Part shown: piece after piece, positions 1 through 43,949 of the stretch
Position numbering within the stretch: the first letter of the stretch is position 1
Layout of the letters: the number at the start of each line of letters is the position of its first letter
Source of the DNA: Amorphochlora amoebiformis
Lineage: Eukaryota > Cercozoa > Chlorarachniophyceae
Direction: 5' to 3'
Length of the DNA: 64,000 nt
Assembly (NCBI GenBank): GCA_054601695.1
Contig: BAAHQB010000259.1
Location: 124,001-188,000 of the forward strand
Translations under genes and position numbers: made by a program
The notes under the pieces: generated by a model
What the model saw: the letters and a program-made list of their open reading frames with translations, nothing else
What the model was told of the DNA's origin: nothing
Databases searched by the model: none

Positions 1-712
<712 letters not shown>

Positions 713-803
713 GAAAAAGAAGAAATCGAAGGGTAGTTCAAGCTTAAAGATGTCTGCCTTCTTCGGCGGGAAGCCTCCTAAGTCGTCGTTTATGAAGGAT
801 TAG
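713..803 (+). CDS. Terminal exon of an unidentified gene; Lys-rich C-terminal tail with PIP-box-like end
   Basis: An AG at 711-712 precedes an open frame that enters in phase 2 and ends at TAG 801-803. The 29 residues begin with a basic run (KKKKSKG), followed by [19 protein letters not shown] and the end MKD. The stretch S-L-K-M-S-A-F-F matches a PCNA-interacting peptide (Q-x-x-M/I/L-x-x-F-F) except that the first Gln is Ser. Similar degenerate boxes at extreme C-termini are known in replication and repair proteins, so such a role is possible, but the rest of the gene lies outside the window. Sequence after the stop changes to TA-free intergenic DNA, which supports a gene end here. The family is not identified. 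Confidence 0.45.
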
Positions 804-1515
804 TCAAGCCGCAAGCAAGCCACTAAAACCTCATGTACCTAACTTGGCAATTAGACCGTTGAATCGGATGGTTGATATCGCGATACTGGCCTTTTAGCCG
901 CTATTGAGTACTAATTACTACTAAAGTCCGTGAAGTTCGACGGGTCCGACTAGTCCGACCGTAGACAGGTACGTCTAAGTTATTCTAGGATTCATGAGTA
1001 TGTGTTACACACGTGTAGTACCGCGGAGAACGTTTGGAAAATCGTAAGATTTTGAGCGTCACTACTTTAGTACTAGCAGTAGCGAGTGGCAAAGCCATAG
1101 GTCTACTAGTATGTTCTTTGACTACATTTAGTACATGTCAGATTGCAGTGGCAGTGATCCCAAAATCAGCTAGATCAGCGTCAAGATATGCTAGTATGAG
1201 TATCGCAACTACGTCTAGTACGTAAATCCACCGGATCTACAAATTTGCAAGGTTCACTATGATAAATTCCAACTTAGAGAAGTTGTGCGGCGCATTGCAC
1301 CGCTGAAGTCAGTATGATCTTAGATGATCCTGCGTGTTCAGACTGTCCTCGCGTCTAGATTACCGTGACAAGCACTCAAAATTAATTTAGTTCATCTGGA
1401 CTCAAGGTTTCTGTTGCTCTGGTAGTCTGGTAGGATCCTCTATATTCCAGACGTTGTGTGCTGTGATCGATCGTGAGTACCCAAATATTATATTCAATCC
1501 TACTATAACTGTATA
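804..1515. other. Intergenic spacer, TA-free, rich in CTAG/AGTA
   Basis: About 700 bases of balanced composition with no TA run, following the stop at 803. CTAG, ACTAG and AGTAC words recur. A 63-codon frame at 1034-1225 has no splice or family support and looks fortuitous. It resembles the spacers at 26.8-27.9 and 43.7-44.4 kb in texture. Confidence 0.6.
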
Positions 1516-1585
1516 TATATGTATATATATTTAAATTATATATATATATATATATATATATACTATATATATACATATCATGATC

Positions 1586-1627
<42 letters not shown>

Positions 1628-1659
1628 CAACAAATATACATACAAATATATGTATGTAT

Positions 1660-1732
<73 letters not shown>

Positions 1733-1873
1733 TGAAAAGATATACATGTACATACTTAATTGTATATTTTGTGTATGTATACCTAACGGTTCTTTGTTCG
1801 AATACACCCAAAAAAGAAAGAAAAAGCATTCCCCTTATAATTTTCTGTATTATCTACTGTGATGTGTATTATA

Positions 1874-1913
<40 letters not shown>

Positions 1914-1916
1914 TCA

Positions 1917-1947
<31 letters not shown>

Positions 1948-2153
1948 TTATATATATATACGTATACTGGTATAAAATTCCAACAAACACATCTAGACTA
2001 AAAATTAAAATAAAAAATCACAAAAATAACTAAATAAAATAAAAAAAAAAAATTATTGTTGAGAAACCCAATTGAAGAAAAGACTAATCTTACCAGCTAC
2101 ACCGACGGACTTAACTATATTTATTTTTGTTATTATCTACATACACATCTACG

Positions 2154-2201
<48 letters not shown>

Positions 2202-2280
2202 GCATATACATGTATATACACACACACATGTATATATATATTTTTACATATTTATATTTGTAATATTTGCACATCTAAGA
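1516..2280. repeat. TA repeats with small unique patches
   Basis: TA runs with unique islands at 1735-1870 and 1980-2130. On the minus strand around 2098-2118 a 21-base block lies between an ATATAG-like acceptor and a good GTAAGATTAG donor. It reads KSVGVA in one frame and could be a micro-exon. No gene could be chained to it. Confidence 0.4.
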
Positions 2281-2300
2281 GGGGGGGGGGGGGGGGGGGG
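2281..2300 (+). repeat. Poly(G) run of about 20
   Basis: An uninterrupted G homopolymer, the longest G run in the window, directly upstream of a short open frame. Confidence 0.95.
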
Positions 2301-2375
2301 ATAATCAAGGATTCCCGCGAAAATCTCGAGATTTTCGGAGATTATTCACGGGAGATGGAGATGAGAGCTGTGTGA
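2301..2375 (+). CDS. Possible terminal coding exon after the poly(G) run
   Basis: Reading on from the G run, one plus frame gives [18 protein letters not shown] and then MEMRAV, ending at TGA 2373-2375. The composition looks like protein rather than repeat. The acceptor would have to lie at or before the G run (ATCTAAG at 2272-2278), giving a poly-Gly entry. The block also contains a 16-base palindrome centred on CTCGAG. No other exon was linked to it, so this may be chance. Confidence 0.2.
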   Translation: MIKDSRENLEIFGDYSREMEMRAV

Positions 2376-2521
2376 CAGAGACGCACACGGCGTCACTTCA
2401 TATCATCTTAGAAACCCAGGGGCTGATATTATATATATATATATATTATATATATATGTATATATATATGTGTATATATATATATATTTATATGTATATA
2501 TATGTATATATATATATATAC

Positions 2522-2585
<64 letters not shown>

Positions 2586-2705
2586 CGTAACAGTAGGTAT
2601 CGTATAATATGCATTTATATGGATAAGATATGTTGAGGCGTACTTTTATAGTATGTTAATAAATAACTAAAGATATTCTTTAGTTATTTATTAACATACT
2701 ATAAA

Positions 2706-2737
<32 letters not shown>

Positions 2738-2750
2738 GTATACAGTATAT

Positions 2751-2798
<48 letters not shown>

Positions 2799-2842
2799 TA
2801 TATATTATAATGTGTATTTTGCATATAACATTCTATAATTTT

Positions 2843-2900
<58 letters not shown>

Positions 2901-3005
2901 GTATACCATATATATAATATACATATATATATATATATATATATATTTGTATATAATATACATACACACACATATATATATATACATATATACATATACA
3001 CATGC

Positions 3006-3038
<33 letters not shown>

Positions 3039-3087
3039 TCTTTTATAGAATCTATAAAAGACACACACACACACATATATATATATT

Positions 3088-3134
<47 letters not shown>

Positions 3135-3170
3135 ATATATGGACATAAATGATACATTTAGTAATAATAA
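2376..3170. other. TA/CA repeats and a long perfect hairpin; no gene seen
   Basis: A unique patch at 2376-2430, then TA runs, the inverted repeat at 2644-2706, and TA/CA-rich sequence. A short inverted pair, CTTTTATAGA/TCTATAAAAG, is present at 3040-3060. No convincing exon. Confidence 0.6.
2644..2706. repeat. Perfect 30-bp inverted repeat with 3-base loop
   Basis: The left arm 2644-2673 and right arm 2677-2706 are exact reverse complements, separated by TAT. The arms are not simple TA repeat (they contain TAGTATGTTAATAAATAAC), so the symmetry is not a by-product of alternating T and A. It may form a cruciform, or be the relic of a fold-back or hairpin element. Confidence 0.95.
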
Positions 3171-3251
3171 CTAATCTAGCTCTCCAACGCTATGAAGTAT
3201 ATATATATATATATATATAATATATATAATATATATAATAATAATAGTAAC

Positions 3252-3313
<62 letters not shown>

Positions 3314-3329
3314 ATAATAATAATAATAC

Positions 3330-3410
<81 letters not shown>

Positions 3411-3505
3411 TAATAATAAATAATAATAATAATAATAAATAATAATAATAATAATAACAATAATAATAATAATAATAATAATAATAGTAATAATAATAAT
3501 AATAC

Positions 3506-3544
<39 letters not shown>

Positions 3545-3584
3545 GTAATAATAATAATAATAATAGTAATAATAATAATAATAC

Positions 3585-3628
<44 letters not shown>

Positions 3629-3676
3629 TAATAATAAATAATAATAATAATAATAAATAATAATAATAATAATAAC

Positions 3677-3707
<31 letters not shown>

Positions 3708-3726
3708 GTAATAATAATAATAATAC

Positions 3727-3762
<36 letters not shown>

Positions 3763-3799
3763 GTAATAATAATAATAATAGTAATAATAATAATAATAC

Positions 3800-3832
<33 letters not shown>

Positions 3833-3842
3833 GTAATAATAG
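3171..3842. repeat. (TAA)n trinucleotide array with higher-order structure, bounded by an exon copy
   Basis: About 600 bases of ATA/TAA triplets from roughly 3230 to 3840, broken by regular variants (TACATAAT, TAACAAT, TAGTAAT, TAAATAAT). The pattern of variants recurs at a spacing of about 215-220 bases, for example the TAACAAT block near 3456 and again near 3673. The far edge (3174-3197) carries a fragment resembling the terminal exon at 3843-3884 (minus-strand GCGTTGGAGA...GCTAG), so an exon fragment flanks both sides of the array. Confidence 0.9.
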
Positions 3843-9700
<5,858 letters not shown>

Positions 9701-9701
<1 letters not shown>

Positions 9702-10063
9702 GGTTTAGGGTTAGCGTCTATAGTTAGGGTTAGGGTAAGTATGAGATAAGGGTTGGGGTTAGGGTTAGGGTTAGGTTGGGGTTTAGGGTAAGGGGTATAA
9801 AGGCTAGGCAGCTTCACAATACATACTGTATAAGTTTAACCCTAACCCTAACCGTAACCCTAACCCTAACCGTAACCCTAACCCTAACCCTAACCCTAAC
9901 CCTAACTATAAAGATAGGCCTTGGTCTAACCCTAACCCTAACCCTAACCATAAACCTAAAGATAGGCCTTGGGCTACCCTTAGCCCTAACCCTAACCCTA
10001 ACCCTAAAGATAGGCCTTGGTCTAACCTTGACCCTAACCCTAAGGATAGGCCCTTGTCTAACC
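9701..10063. repeat. Interstitial telomere-type repeats in head-to-head orientation
   Basis: TTAGGG-type repeats at about 9702-9790 switch to CCCTAA-type at 9838-10060, with variant units and a spacer (AAAGATAGGCCTTGG) repeated four times. The orientation change and internal location show this is not a chromosome end. Confidence 0.9.
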
Positions 10064-10159
10064 CTAAGCCTTAGGTTTTATTATTAACTTCCAAAACTCC
10101 ACAGGATAGTTCTCCGGTAAGTACTTTTCGTTCAAATGCTGTTTGTAATATATATTATA

Positions 10160-10247
<88 letters not shown>

Positions 10248-10456
10248 GTATATATATATATATATATATATAGATCTGCTTCATCATGCATGTATATATG
10301 TTATATTTGTATATGTAGACATACATAATATATGATATGTATACTGTATATGTATATATATATATATTTAGATACATTTTTGATAGTAGATATATATGTG
10401 TGTATGTATTTACATGTTATATATATATATATATATATATACAATTATAATAATCT

Positions 10457-10547
<91 letters not shown>

Positions 10548-10619
10548 CATAGTTCTTATAATTTTTGTAGCTTTCGGGGAATTATTTCTCGTTCTGATGC
10601 TACATATATATATATATAT

Positions 10620-10659
<40 letters not shown>

Positions 10660-11237
10660 CATACATACATACACATTACATAAGTACACATCCATGTATG
10701 TATAACATTAACCAGCATATTGAAATATCCGAATTCCCCGAAGAAAAAAAGAAAGCAAGAGAACATCGAAACGACCTTCATCCACAACATATCCTGTTTC
10801 TCCGCGATCCGTACCCCCTCCACCCGCTCCAAAACGTCCGCACGCCCGCCAAAATCTCCCCTTCCTTTCTTTTTCCCCTTATACCTCTGAGCGGCCCTCA
10901 AAGCCGCTGGTTAGTAATCACCACACAATCACCAAAAATTACGTTTATTCGAACCCCCCCCCCCCTCCCAGTACCCCTACATCCCTCGCTTCATCGAAAG
11001 AACAAAACCTTTTTGGAGGCATTCCATCGTTAGCTTTCGCATTTGTTCCCCAGCCTCCGTCCATTGCTTCTCCACAGCCCTAGCAACCGATTTCCTTCCG
11101 CCCTCCGCCCTCTCTCGGCGGGAAAAAGAGAGATCCCGCACTCGTTGGGTCAAGGGGAGCTGAGAGCATCTGTATGGACCGGGTGGGGCCCTAGAGGCCA
11201 CCGAAATGGCCAAAAAGGCTACCAGAACCGATTGCAT
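10064..11237 (-). CDS. Three-exon gene of unknown function, possible membrane segment
   Basis: Candidate exons on the minus strand: 11237-11009, 10906-10713 and 10138-10064, in phase (1, then 0), totalling 165 residues. Exon 1 begins at ATG 11235-11237 and contains [19 protein letters not shown]. Exon 2 follows TTACTAACCAG (a good branch-point/acceptor) and contains [20 protein letters not shown], a likely membrane helix. Exon 3 reads [20 protein letters not shown] and KPKA, stopping in CCTAAG/TTAGGG-like sequence. The exon 1 donor (GTTTTG) is weak, and other donors near 10999 break the frame. The gene is divergent from the RING gene at 11549. No family recognised. Confidence 0.4.
10555..10602 (-). 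pseudogene. Diverged copy of exon 10138-10064 with an in-frame stop
   Basis: On the minus strand, after GTAG, the sequence aligns codon by codon with the start of the exon at 10138: H-x-N-E-K-stop-x-P-E-x-Y against [11 protein letters not shown]. Most differences fall at third codon positions (GAG/GAA, AAA/AAG, CCC/CCG, GAA/GAG, TAC/TAT). The TAC codon has become TAA. It lies upstream, where an acceptor-edge copy is expected. Confidence 0.65.
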
Positions 11238-11548
11238 TCACCCTGCAAAGCTACGCGCCAATGGTCCTGGATCTGTGTTCGGCGTGATGTGTGGATATAT
11301 AACGCAATGTGTTACATAGCACAACGTCACGCTGTGTTACAGTTGCGTACTCTTTGAGACATATCATGTTGCGTTTGACCCGTCACTCTTAGTGACATTT
11401 CGTGCAAGAATATTAAGGTAATTCCTCCCAAAGAATCGAAGGAGTGGGGTGTGCAGGTGCCTCGCGAGACGGGGGTTCTCGTCGGAGGACTTCTTCAATT
11501 TTCACATTTTCGCTGTCCTCCCCCCGGGATAGCGTACCCTTTTCTCCC
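11238..11548. promoter_or_regulatory. Shared spacer between two divergent genes
   Basis: About 300 bases of balanced composition without TA runs lie between the minus-strand start at 11237 and the plus-strand start at 11549. An alternative in-frame ATG for the RING gene is at 11444. A divergent promoter region is inferred from layout only; no core element is recognised. Confidence 0.35.
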
Positions 11549-26540
<14,992 letters not shown>

Positions 26541-27960
26541 TTTTATTCGATCTGAGAGTCCAAGGGATTTTTCCCTTTTTCCCCAGTGAGAGGAGTATTT
26601 CGGGGGAGGGAGTGGAGATGTGTGGGGGTGGGTGTCTTAGCCGGGAAAATTTTTCCCTTTTTCCCCAGTGAGATGAGTATTTCGGGGGAGGGAGTGGAGA
26701 TGTGTGGGGGTGGGTGTCTTAGCCGGGAAAAATTGAGTCACAAAAGAGTAAGTAAAGTGCTAAATATACAAAAAATTGTTTTATGAGAGCCAAGCCGTCA
26801 TTCTGCGCTTGTGACTAGTGCCAGTAGTGCAGTTCAATCCAGCGTGTGACATATTAGAGTGACAAATTCAGATGTGACCTCGGCATCACTAGATCAGGGT
26901 CAAGGTCTAGTCGGAAAAGTCGGGCTAGTCGGTCTGGTCGGTCTAGTCGGTTTGACTCAGCGCGGTAATGGAAGCAATGAATCAACTTTAAACTCTAGAA
27001 ACTACGAATCCTTTCAATTTCTGGCGAGACGTACGTAATTATATATTCTAGTATTCCAGATGTCGTGCTATTTCTGTAATCTAGGTAATAGCCTAGATCT
27101 AGTAGATAGCCACTACAAACTAGACAAAGTATGTTGTACGCAAGTAACGCAACCGATATTTGAGCATCTCGTCACATACCACCTAGACCACTACCACTAG
27201 TATCACTCACTATTGAGTAGAAAGTGTCCACATACCACAAATGCCACTAAAGCCCAAACGACGTGGTCATACACTTAAAGAGTAGATACGTAGCCTAGCT
27301 ATAGCTCTTCTAGTCTTCTAGGTCTTCCACCAGTCCAACTTTTCCTAGTTTTCATGTAGTGTAGGACCGCATCACAAGTGTTACAAACTAGAAACTGAGT
27401 ACGCAGACTCTAGCAGCTACTAGGCTAGTCTAGCTAGTCTATATATATACTAGCTAGACTAACAAACACTAGTAACACGCTCTAGCCTAGTAGAATCTAG
27501 AGAAATCTAGACTAGCTAGAGCTAGTTCTAGTAGTTGTACACTAGTAGAGGAGAGTTAGACTGTTCTAGCTGTTAGAGTCTAGAGAGTACCTAGAGTACT
27601 TCTGCTAGACTTTGAAATAACTACTAGAACTGGACTAGCTAGTCTAGTACTAGTAGTAGTGTCTAGACTAAGAGCTCCAGAGCTAGAATCTAGACAATAG
27701 CAGAATAGCTCTAGACTAACTAGAGCTAGAAGACAAGAGCTCTAGAGCTAGACTCTAGACAAGACTAGAAGAGCAGAGCTAGAGTCTCTAGAGTCTAGAC
27801 AAGAGCTCAATTATCTAGATTCTAGAGATTATTTCAAGCTGTAGAAACCTTTTTTCTAATTATAGTGTTGCATTCTAGGTATTGTCTATAGACTATAATC
27901 ATAATATACATATATATATATATATATATATAGAAATACTAGATGTAGATTTTTAAAAAT
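26541..27960. other. Intergenic spacer: GC-rich duplication, then CTAG-rich island
   Basis: A 75-bp near-perfect duplication (about 26583-26657 and 26658-26732, CAGTGAGA(G/T)GAGTATTTCGGGGG...) is followed by TA-free DNA. From 27290 to 27830 CTAG is extraordinarily frequent (nine in 27481-27540 alone). No gene recognised. Confidence 0.7.
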
Positions 27961-27986
27961 ACTTATTGTGTATGTATATTATCTAG

Positions 27987-28051
<65 letters not shown>

Positions 28052-28311
28052 ATATATATAGATATATATATATATGTGTATGTATATGTGAACATATATA
28101 TATATGTATATATATATAATCATAATATTGTGTATCATGATGTATATAAAAGTAGATAGATTATACACAACCTAGACAACTAGTCTAGAACTTAAAAGTG
28201 TAAGATAGTTTTTCACTTCCAGTATAAATAAATTCTAGGATCATCACATTTGCATTCAACAGACAGTCTTAGTATCAGAGGCGTCTTACACGTGTCCGTC
28301 CCGCATATTCC
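27961..28311. other. TA repeats and unique spacer
   Basis: TA tract 27985-28120, then unique AT-rich DNA. A plus-strand frame from ATG 28250 overlaps the minus-strand exon described next and is considered the shadow, though it cannot be excluded. Confidence 0.4.
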
Positions 28312-28504
28312 TCAATTCATTAGTTCATTGAACCGGCGAGCTAGGGGAGACCAGAGGAAAATTTCTCTACATCCGTCGGAACCAAGACCAACCTGGGAAT
28401 TATGTTGGTTGACAGTTAGCGATGGGTTTTTTGTTTGTCGAAGTCGACCATTGTGTCTATATATATATATATATGTATACATATGTATATAAAATATATA
28501 TGTA

Positions 28505-28553
<49 letters not shown>

Positions 28554-28577
28554 ATGTATGTATACATATGTATATAC

Positions 28578-28662
<85 letters not shown>

Positions 28663-28725
28663 AATATATATTATCCGTTCTTCTTCTTTCCCTCTCTCTG
28701 CTTCCCGCCTACTCTCCCTATCTTC

Positions 28726-28759
<34 letters not shown>

Positions 28760-28861
28760 CATATATATATTATATAAATATATATATATATGTGTGTGTT
28801 CAAATATATGTGTACAAATTTACATATATGTGTAATATATATATATATATATATATATATG

Positions 28862-28906
<45 letters not shown>

Positions 28907-28938
28907 GTGTATGTAAGTATGTGCATATATATATATAG

Positions 28939-29030
<92 letters not shown>

Positions 29031-29090
29031 ATATATGTAGTATATGCTACCTTTCTTAAGAAGTCTTAGTATCCTCATTGAAGCGATCAA

Positions 29091-29131
<41 letters not shown>

Positions 29132-29375
29132 TATATATATAATATATATATATATATATAATATGTAGTATATGTGACCTTTCTTAAGAAGTCTTAGTAT
29201 CCTCATTGAAGCGATCAAATACATATATATATATATATAAAGTTATATATATATAATATATATATATATATATAATATGTAGTATATGTGACCTTTCTTA
29301 AGAAGTCTTAGTATCCTCATTGAGGCGATCAATGGAATGTGCCATGCGGTTAACTGCAATAATGATTTGAATAAC
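28312..29375 (-). CDS. Partial unidentified gene, two or three exons
   Basis: The best exon is 29375-29293 on the minus strand (acceptor ATTAG, donor GTCACAT), reading [20 protein letters not shown] then ILRLLKK. Its edges are copied several times in both flanking introns. Downstream, 28734-28683 is a Glu/Arg-rich block ([18 protein letters not shown]) with an acceptor but no clear GT. The block from 28456 after TATAG is open in two frames: one ends early ([12 protein letters not shown] and TAA), the other reads [20 protein letters not shown] to [10 protein letters not shown] and TGA at 28312. The join is uncertain and no family is recognised. Confidence 0.35.
29035..29235 (-). repeat. Two donor-edge copies of exon 29375-29293
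   Basis: Copies at about 29048-29092 and 29170-29222 of ...GCTTCAATGAGGATACTAAGACTTCTTAAGAAAG|GT. They sit downstream on the minus strand with TA tracts between. Confidence 0.85.
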
Positions 29376-29452
<77 letters not shown>

Positions 29453-29469
29453 ATATATATATATATCTA

Positions 29470-29506
<37 letters not shown>

Positions 29507-29514
29507 TATGTTGA

Positions 29515-29566
29515 AGTGATCAATGGAATGTGCCATGCGGTTAACTGCAATAATGATTTGAATAAC

Positions 29567-29603
<37 letters not shown>

Positions 29604-29632
29604 CTATATATATCTATATATCTATATATCTA

Positions 29633-29675
<43 letters not shown>

Positions 29676-29754
29676 TATATGTTAAAGCGATCAATGAAAT
29701 GTGTTTTGCGGTTAACTGCAATAATGATTTGAATAACCTAATATATATATGTAA

Positions 29755-29785
<31 letters not shown>

Positions 29786-29840
29786 TTACACTATATTAGA
29801 CTATATTGTTATTCTAACGATTGGATAACCTCCTAATTCA
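29515..29840 (-). repeat. Acceptor-edge copies of exon 29375-29293
   Basis: Copies at about 29514-29570 and 29681-29742 of TATTAG|GTTATTCAAATCATTATTGCAG. A weak third resemblance lies near 29805-29850. Confidence 0.85.
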
Positions 29841-29849
29841 AATTACAGT

Positions 29850-30039
29850 ATATTATGTTAAATTATATTTTCATTTTCATTTAATTTTATCATACCACAG
29901 TATTGTATATATTATATTGTGTTAAAATGTATTTGTTTTACGTTATGCTGTGTTAGATTGTATTATATTACATTATGCCATATCATATTATATTGCTGTT
30001 AATACTAATATTTTACATATATATGTATATATTGATATA

Positions 30040-30087
<48 letters not shown>

Positions 30088-30423
30088 TTTAATTTTATCA
30101 TACCACAGTATTGTATATATTATATTGTGTTAAAATGTATTTGTTTTACCTTATGTTGTGTTAGATTGTATTATATTACATTATGCCATATCATATTATA
30201 TTGCTGTTAATACTAATATTTTACATATATATGTATATATTGATATATATATATTATATATATATATATATATAATTTTCATTTAATTTTATCATACCAC
30301 AGTATTGTATATATTACTATATATTATATTGTGTTAAAATGTATTTGTTTTACCTTATGTTGTGTTAGATTGTATTATATTACATTATGCCATATCATAT
30401 TATATTGCTGTTAATAGTAATAT

Positions 30424-30430
<7 letters not shown>
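29850..30430. repeat. Three tandem units of about 205 bp
   Basis: Each unit begins TTTTCATTTAATTTTATCATACC and runs through TGTGTTAAAATGTATTTGTTTTAC and TTATGCCATATCATATTATATTGC to a TA tract (about 29869-30075, 30080-30275, 30283-30440). No coding signal. Confidence 0.9.
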
Positions 30431-30478
<48 letters not shown>

Positions 30479-30495
30479 TATTGTATATTGAATAA

Positions 30496-30537
<42 letters not shown>

Positions 30538-30621
30538 GTATGTACATACATTATTATTATTTTTAATGTTATACACACAACATTGAATATAGACGGATAC
30601 ACACACACACACACACACACA

Positions 30622-30676
<55 letters not shown>

Positions 30677-30749
30677 TAATTTGGATTACCCGCTTATGCA
30701 TAGATATTCTTGTTATCAGAAATATTAAAAACGTTCCCATATATATATG

Positions 30750-30807
<58 letters not shown>

Positions 30808-30814
30808 GAATGTG

Positions 30815-30859
<45 letters not shown>

Positions 30860-30865
30860 TATGTG

Positions 30866-30909
<44 letters not shown>

Positions 30910-31002
30910 CATAAATAAATACATACATATACACACACATATTTATGCTGCGTACAATTATAAAACATATCACAAGAACACAAGAACCCCCCCGCATCCC
31001 CG
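30431..31002. other. TA/CA repeats between genes; one possible small frame
   Basis: TA tracts with a unique patch at 30672-30740. On the minus strand that patch reads [17 protein letters not shown] followed by GTAATCC, a possible hydrophobic first exon, but its phase does not fit the exon at 29375. The kinase gene ends at 31003. Confidence 0.4.
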
Positions 31003-32417
<1,415 letters not shown>

Positions 32418-33429
32418 CGTCTATCTCCCTTTCACTCAATGGGGAAGAAGCCCTGTGTTATAGTAAACGCTGGAGGCTCTGCAGCAAACCCAAAATCTGT
32501 TATATTGCCCGAAACGAGGAAATTCACCCGAACTACAGTCACCGAATTTTTCTTTTATTAATATTTAATAATGATTTGTTTATATATAAATAAGCATAGA
32601 AGATTATAAAGTTGGAAAATATATGTCGGCCATGGCGTGTGATATTGCGGTGGAGGATGCACATGAGGGGATAATGTGGAGGGGTCCGGGTACCTCGAAA
32701 TTTCATCTCCCGGAACGTCAAAATCTCCAGAACGTCAGCTGTCTTGGCGTGCTTATTTCGCTGCCAGGATTCAATGCTGGGCTTATACGCCTTCGTTGGA
32801 AGACGGAAAGGATCAATTTCAAACCTGTCTCTCCACGTGTCGTCTGGAGCTTTAGCATGCCTAAGCTATCCACGCGACTCAAGACGACCCAAAGGAGCAC
32901 ACACCCAACCCATCAGATGGCGAAGGTCGGCGTCGTCATCCCCTTCTTGTCGACCTAAAAACCCTGGTTCCTTAAAGAGTCAAGACAACGCCAGCTGTGT
33001 TCATTGATACACTTGCACAAATCCACGGTCAGACAGCACACACACACACAGTTTGACGTGCAGCATGACTTGGCCGTGAGTGGCACGTCACCTAAGTTTG
33101 ATATCGAAATCAAGATATCTAGAAATTAAGATATAGATATCCTTATATCTACCATCGGATATGCAGATATATTACACATTGTTAAGCAGCAAAATACCCA
33201 TCCCGCATGACCGGGCAGCACAAAAAGCGCTCATGTATATATATTCTAGGTAATTTTACTTGGATCAAATGAACTTTACTCGCATTGGGTTTTATCGAGT
33301 ACCTTTAGGTGAAATCACCTGGAAAAACTCATTAGAGCGCTGCCATGCTGAGACCGCAAAATTATTCCCACCGCCCTGGAAAGGCTGGCCCCCCCCCCGA
33401 ACTTCGACAAAACCAAAACGACAACATCC
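32418..33429. promoter_or_regulatory. Divergent intergenic region between the kinase and the MGACASQ gene
   Basis: About 1 kb without TA microsatellite separates two outward-facing starts. A 111-codon plus frame (32623-32958) and a 60-codon minus frame overlap each other; neither has family or splice support. A GATATC-rich AT patch lies at 33095-33170. Promoters are inferred from layout; no element is recognised. Confidence 0.35.
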
Positions 33430-42766
<9,337 letters not shown>

Positions 42767-43473
42767 TGTCTGTATGTATTATTTAATTTAAGTGTTTTCT
42801 TTTTCATCCTTGCTTTTTTAAGTTGTTCCGGGAGAATTTTCTGAGAATTTTCTGAGATCGTTTTTAATGCCGAGAAAGTTCTGAGAGCCCTAAGAAATGT
42901 TCTAGAGGTTCTAGTGATTCTAAAGAACGTTCCAAGATATTGTCAAGTAGTTGTTCTTAGAGACCTCTGGGGACTACGAGTTTTCAATAATTAATTTTTT
43001 TTTTTCCCCGAATTTTTTTTTTATATATATATATATATATTTTCTTTCTTTCTTCCGGAATTTTATTTTAATTTTTTTTTTTTTTTCCTTTGTTTTTTTT
43101 TTATCTTTCTGATTGTTTTAGTCTTTTTTTTTTTTCCTCTCTCTCTCTTTTCTTCTCTCTCTTTTCTTCTCTCTTTTTTTTTTTTAATTCTTTTAACTTT
43201 TCCATCGCTCAGTGTACTTAACAATAAAGAACTTAAGGAGTCAGACACAGGCGTTCTCAATTTACCTAAGATCATCCGACTATATTGCTAGTCTTATCTC
43301 ATTGATCCAGTGTATTTGTGACCGTCGAGATCATGAAGTCTAAAATCTAATTTTTTGAGCTGCTATGAGGATGAGTGAGCATGTGTCAATCTGTGGTACG
43401 CCTGGTACTTATACAGACACATATGGATAGGTACTAAGATTTACTTCTAGCTATACATGTATGTATGTACTGG

Positions 43474-43515
<42 letters not shown>

Positions 43516-43916
43516 ATATATACATATACATATATATATATATAAACATATACATATGTGTGTGTGTGTGTATATGTATATATATTATGTAAATATATAC
43601 ACATATATACACATATGTACATATATATATATATATATATATATGTACAATTGTGTGTAACTAGATATATATACACGTACCGTGGTCACGTTGGTCATGT
43701 ATGTTTCCATGTATATCTAGTATATCGTAGCACCTGTATGCTCAGGCTAAGCTACAGCAGTATAGCCAAGGCTAGGTCTAGTAGGTCTAGATCTGAATAG
43801 GTTTTAATTACTGTTGAAATTTACAATATCAATGGTATGCGCTAAATCCAGAAATATATGGCGTGTAACTTGTGTGTGTATGTTTAGTATTTTATCGTAT
43901 ACTGAAATCAAGTCTA

Positions 43917-43949
<33 letters not shown>

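Noticed and set aside
1034-1225. 63-codon plus frame with Ser/Thr/Ala-rich product
   Set aside because: Sits in a CTAG/AGTA-rich spacer after a gene end; composition follows the local word bias and there is no splice or homology support.
3171-3801. Frames of 136-203 codons of Y, L and I runs
   Set aside because: Translations of the TAA trinucleotide array.
32623-32958. 111-codon plus frame upstream of the kinase
   Set aside because: Overlaps equally open minus frames, has no recognisable domain and lies in the shared 5' spacer of two genes. Not excluded as an untranslated exon.
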